Origin: Candidatus Ruminimicrobiellum bubulum
GTDB lineage: Bacteria > Elusimicrobiota > Endomicrobiia > Endomicrobiales > Endomicrobiaceae
Assembly (NCBI GenBank): GCA_017651625.1
Contig: JAGCCP010000030.1
Span: forward strand, 93,751-157,750
Reading direction: 5' to 3'
Length of the DNA stretch: 64,000 bases
Shown here in pieces: positions 62,678 through 64,000 of this stretch. The translations under genes and the position numbers were made by a program. Under the pieces are notes generated by a model. That model worked only from the letters and a program-made list of their open reading frames with translations. It ran no database searches and had not been told where the DNA came from. The stretch's first letter is position 1. Every line of letters begins with the position of its first letter.

Positions 62678-63154
62678 CTAGTATTCTTCGTCATCTTCTG
62701 CAGTATCGCCATATCGCGATATATAAAACCATACTTTCGGCATAGGTAAAAGTATCAGAGCTAAAATAAGTATAATCATAATCAGATTGCCGGAACTGAT
62801 TTTATATTTAAAGTAAGTTTTGTTTTTTATTGCATCGTTTATTTTGTTTTCTAATTTTATCTCGGATTGGTAACCGGAATGTTTATAAGATGTAACGGGG
62901 AATCTATGACCTTGAAAATCTTTTAATTCTAATCTGATTCTCCCTTCTATTGATTCAGTTACCATAGCTTCTTTCAAGTTTGGTATAACTTCTTTATTAA
63001 ACGGGTTTAATATAGTTTTCTTATATATTTTTGCTTGAATTTCTGTTTCCGTAGGAATTATTTCAATTCTTGTCGGAGCAAAGAAGATAAAAACAGGATA
63101 ACAAAGTAACAGAAAAATACCGGCCATTATAAAAAATTGTTTTAAGCTTTTCAT
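62678..63154 (-). CDS. two-TM membrane protein, third of three related copies
   Basis: The 158-residue protein is the shortest of the three: a helix at residues 9-28, TRIEIIPTETEIQAKIYKK, VIPNLKEAMVTES, LENKINDAIKNKTYF, then a second helix near 120-138 and a short acidic end. I start it at the ATG at 63154 because a TATAAT lies exactly six bases upstream, as for its two relatives. The open frame continues to 63250, but that would place the -10 box inside the gene and add an unrelated basic peptide. Function unknown. Confidence 0.58.
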   Translation of the reverse strand: MKSLKQFFIMAGIFLLLCYPVFIFFAPTRIEIIPTETEIQAKIYKKTILNPFNKEVIPNLKEAMVTESIEGRIRLELKDFQGHRFPVTSYKHSGYQSEIKLENKINDAIKNKTYFKYKISSGNLIMIILILALILLPMPKVWFYISRYGDTAEDDEEY

Positions 63155-63160
63155 AATGTT

Positions 63161-63166
63161 ATTATA
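63161..63166 (-). promoter_or_regulatory. -10 box of a leaderless promoter
   Basis: TATAAT on the minus strand ends exactly six bases before the ATG at 63154, matching the two related genes to its left. Confidence 0.55.
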
Positions 63167-63227
63167 CAAAATAATAATTATTTTATGATGTATTTTTATT
63201 TTCAATTTTATATAATCTAACATTAAT

Positions 63228-63320
63228 AATAGCTTAGAGCTTACAAACAACTGGCTTAGAGCTTAGAGCTTACAGCTTATGGCTTAAAGTTTATGGTTTG
63301 TGGTTGGTAGTTTGTAGTTT
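63228..63320. repeat. R3 repeat tract
   Basis: Tandem degenerate units AGCTTAGAGCTTACA, GGCTTAGAGCTTAGAGC, TTACAGCTTATGGC and TTAAAGTTTATGG run through this stretch, followed by GTTTGTGGTTGGTAG. Together with the R1 element at 63377 it fills the 366-base gap between the divergent genes at 63154 and 63521. Confidence 0.7.
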
Positions 63321-63376
63321 TGACACTCAAAGAGTTTTCACGTTTTTGCTGTTAGTCGTTAGTTGTTGTCGTTAAA

Positions 63377-63491
63377 GACATTAAGATTTTATGTTAGAAT
63401 GAAGCAACTAACGAATGAAGTGTACAGATGTTTCCCATAAGGGCGTACTCGATTGAGTTAGTTGCAAAATTATAACTAAAATATTAATGTC
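63377..63491 (+). repeat. R1 hairpin element, arm type GCAACTAAC, in the metY leader
   Basis: Arms GCAACTAAC at 63404-63412 and GTTAGTTGC at 63457-63465. The outer stem runs from GACATTAA (63377-63384) to TTAATGTC (63484-63491), with ATTTTATGTTA facing TAACTAAAAT. It ends 30 bases before the next gene and would be part of its leader if transcription starts upstream. Confidence 0.9.
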
Positions 63492-63520
63492 GCTATAAGT
63501 AGTTAATAAGGAGAGCAATC

Positions 63521-64000
63521 ATGAAAGACGAATCAAAATGTTTACATTCCGGGTATACACCCGTAAACGGCGGACCAAGAGTTATGCCGATATATCAAAG
63601 TACCACATTCCGTTACACTTCCACACAGGAAATTGCGGAAGTTTTTGATGATCCTACAAAAAATCATATATATTCAAGGTTTACTAACCCTACAGTAGAT
63701 GTTGTAGAAAAAAGAATTGCAGACCTTGAACACGGTGTTGCCGCAATGTGCACAAGTTCGGGACAAATGGCATCGTTGCTTTCGATACTTAACCTTTGTA
63801 ATTCAGGGGATAGTTTTGTAAGTGCATCCGCAATTTACGGAGGAACAATAAACCTTTTTGCTTTTACACTTAAAAAACTTGGAATAGAATGTATTTTCGT
63901 TGATGTAGATGCAACAGAAGAAGAAATACAAAAAGCAATAAAACCTAACACAAAAGCTATTTTCGGTGAAACATTAACTAACCCGTCTTTACAAGTGTTC
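63521..64000 (+). CDS. O-acetylhomoserine sulfhydrylase-like enzyme, partial
   Basis: The first 160 residues of a PLP-dependent Cys/Met metabolism enzyme are visible before the window ends. The start reads MKDESKCLHSGYTPV, followed by MPIYQSTTFRY, YSRFTNPTVDVVEKRIADLE near residue 48 and TSSGQMASLLSIL near 75, then ASAIYGGTINLF, the order expected for MetY/MetB/MetC-type proteins. The NGGPRVMPIYQST and IYGGTxNLF stretches favour O-acetylhomoserine (thiol)-lyase, which makes homocysteine from sulfide. The lysine-PLP site lies beyond the window. AAGGAGAG lies upstream of the ATG at 63521. Confidence 0.85.
   Translation, partial: MKDESKCLHSGYTPVNGGPRVMPIYQSTTFRYTSTQEIAEVFDDPTKNHIYSRFTNPTVDVVEKRIADLEHGVAAMCTSSGQMASLLSILNLCNSGDSFVSASAIYGGTINLFAFTLKKLGIECIFVDVDATEEEIQKAIKPNTKAIFGETLTNPSLQVF

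Noticed and set aside
63155..63250. N-terminal extension of the third two-TM paralog
   Set aside because: The extension would contain the TATAAT that has the same six-base spacing to the ATG as in both related genes.
27695..63491. R1 elements as integron attC sites
   Set aside because: They are folded sites with bulges and conserved pairing, but the required GTTRRRY and RYYYAAC ends are not met, no integrase is present and the flanking genes are not cassette-like.
27412..63520. R1, R2 or R3 repeats as a CRISPR array
   Set aside because: Units are not regularly spaced, spacers of uniform length are missing, and no cas gene is in the window.
63320..63520. SAM riboswitch or T-box before the MetY-like gene
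   Set aside because: The sequence is fully explained by an R1 hairpin and its module; I see neither the conserved SAM-I core nor a T-box sequence.

Overview
The window is AT-rich (about two thirds A+T by eye), densely coded and looks chromosomal. The organism has an outer membrane: there is an LptD assembly protein, small beta-barrel proteins with signal peptides, lipoproteins with lipoboxes and an OmpA-like protein. It also has an [FeFe]-hydrogenase maturation GTPase (HydF), a Re-citrate/homocitrate-type synthase instead of an ordinary citrate synthase, and a giant exported protein with a Tiki/ChaN-like start. Together these suggest an anaerobic, fermentative member of the Elusimicrobiota (Endomicrobium-like). 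That assignment is an inference from gene content; no rRNA gene lies in the window.

Layout. 1-7842: a partial membrane protein, an ATP-grasp protein, mscL with an added zinc ribbon, then the housekeeping run gmk-rpoZ-coaC-coaB-udg-priA (CoaBC split into two genes) and a small beta-barrel protein. 7898-10712 (minus): hydF and a TMTC-like membrane protein with C-terminal TPRs. 10859-13902: a sugar ABC importer (lipoprotein plus two permeases, no ATPase). 13940-18706: HAD phosphatase, GGQ release-factor-like protein, nadE, radC and a purF-like gene. 18834-27411: a tRNA-Ala(CGC) and the complete F1Fo ATP synthase operon atpBEFHAGDC, followed by a MORN-type lipoprotein, yebC and ruvC. 27842-32891 (minus): accD-folC-ROK kinase-lptD. 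33072-38954: a 1960-residue exported protein. 39266-46615: NlpC/P60 protein, OmpA-like protein, mnmG, EFR1-type flavodoxin/ferredoxin, SemiSWEET, beta-barrel protein and the Re-citrate-type synthase. 46656-52502 (minus): DUF192, lipA, a phospholipase-D protein, purH and recX. 52673-58872: sodium:solute symporter, MscS-type channel, YgjP-like metallopeptidase, nfo and a PD-(D/E)XK nuclease. 58883-63154 (minus): DUF4186, AlkD-like, GH3 glucosaminidase and three related two-TM membrane proteins. 63521-64000: the start of an O-acetylhomoserine sulfhydrylase-like gene.

The most unusual content is between the genes. A family of long imperfect inverted repeats (R1; seven full copies and one half copy) fills the larger gaps. 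Arm sequences differ between copies, but both arms of one copy change together, so the hairpin is kept. Two further families (R2, built on GAAGATTGGAAG-like units; R3, built on AGCTTATAGTTTATAG-like units) surround short perfect palindromes, and one R2 island splits atpG from atpD. Generic CATT...AATC palindromes also occur.

At the protein level, two neighbouring amidotransferases (NadE and PurF-like) have both lost the glutaminase cysteine, which suggests use of free ammonia. At least four genes, including all three tandem paralogs near 62 kb, have a -10 box exactly six bases before the ATG and therefore appear to be transcribed without a leader.
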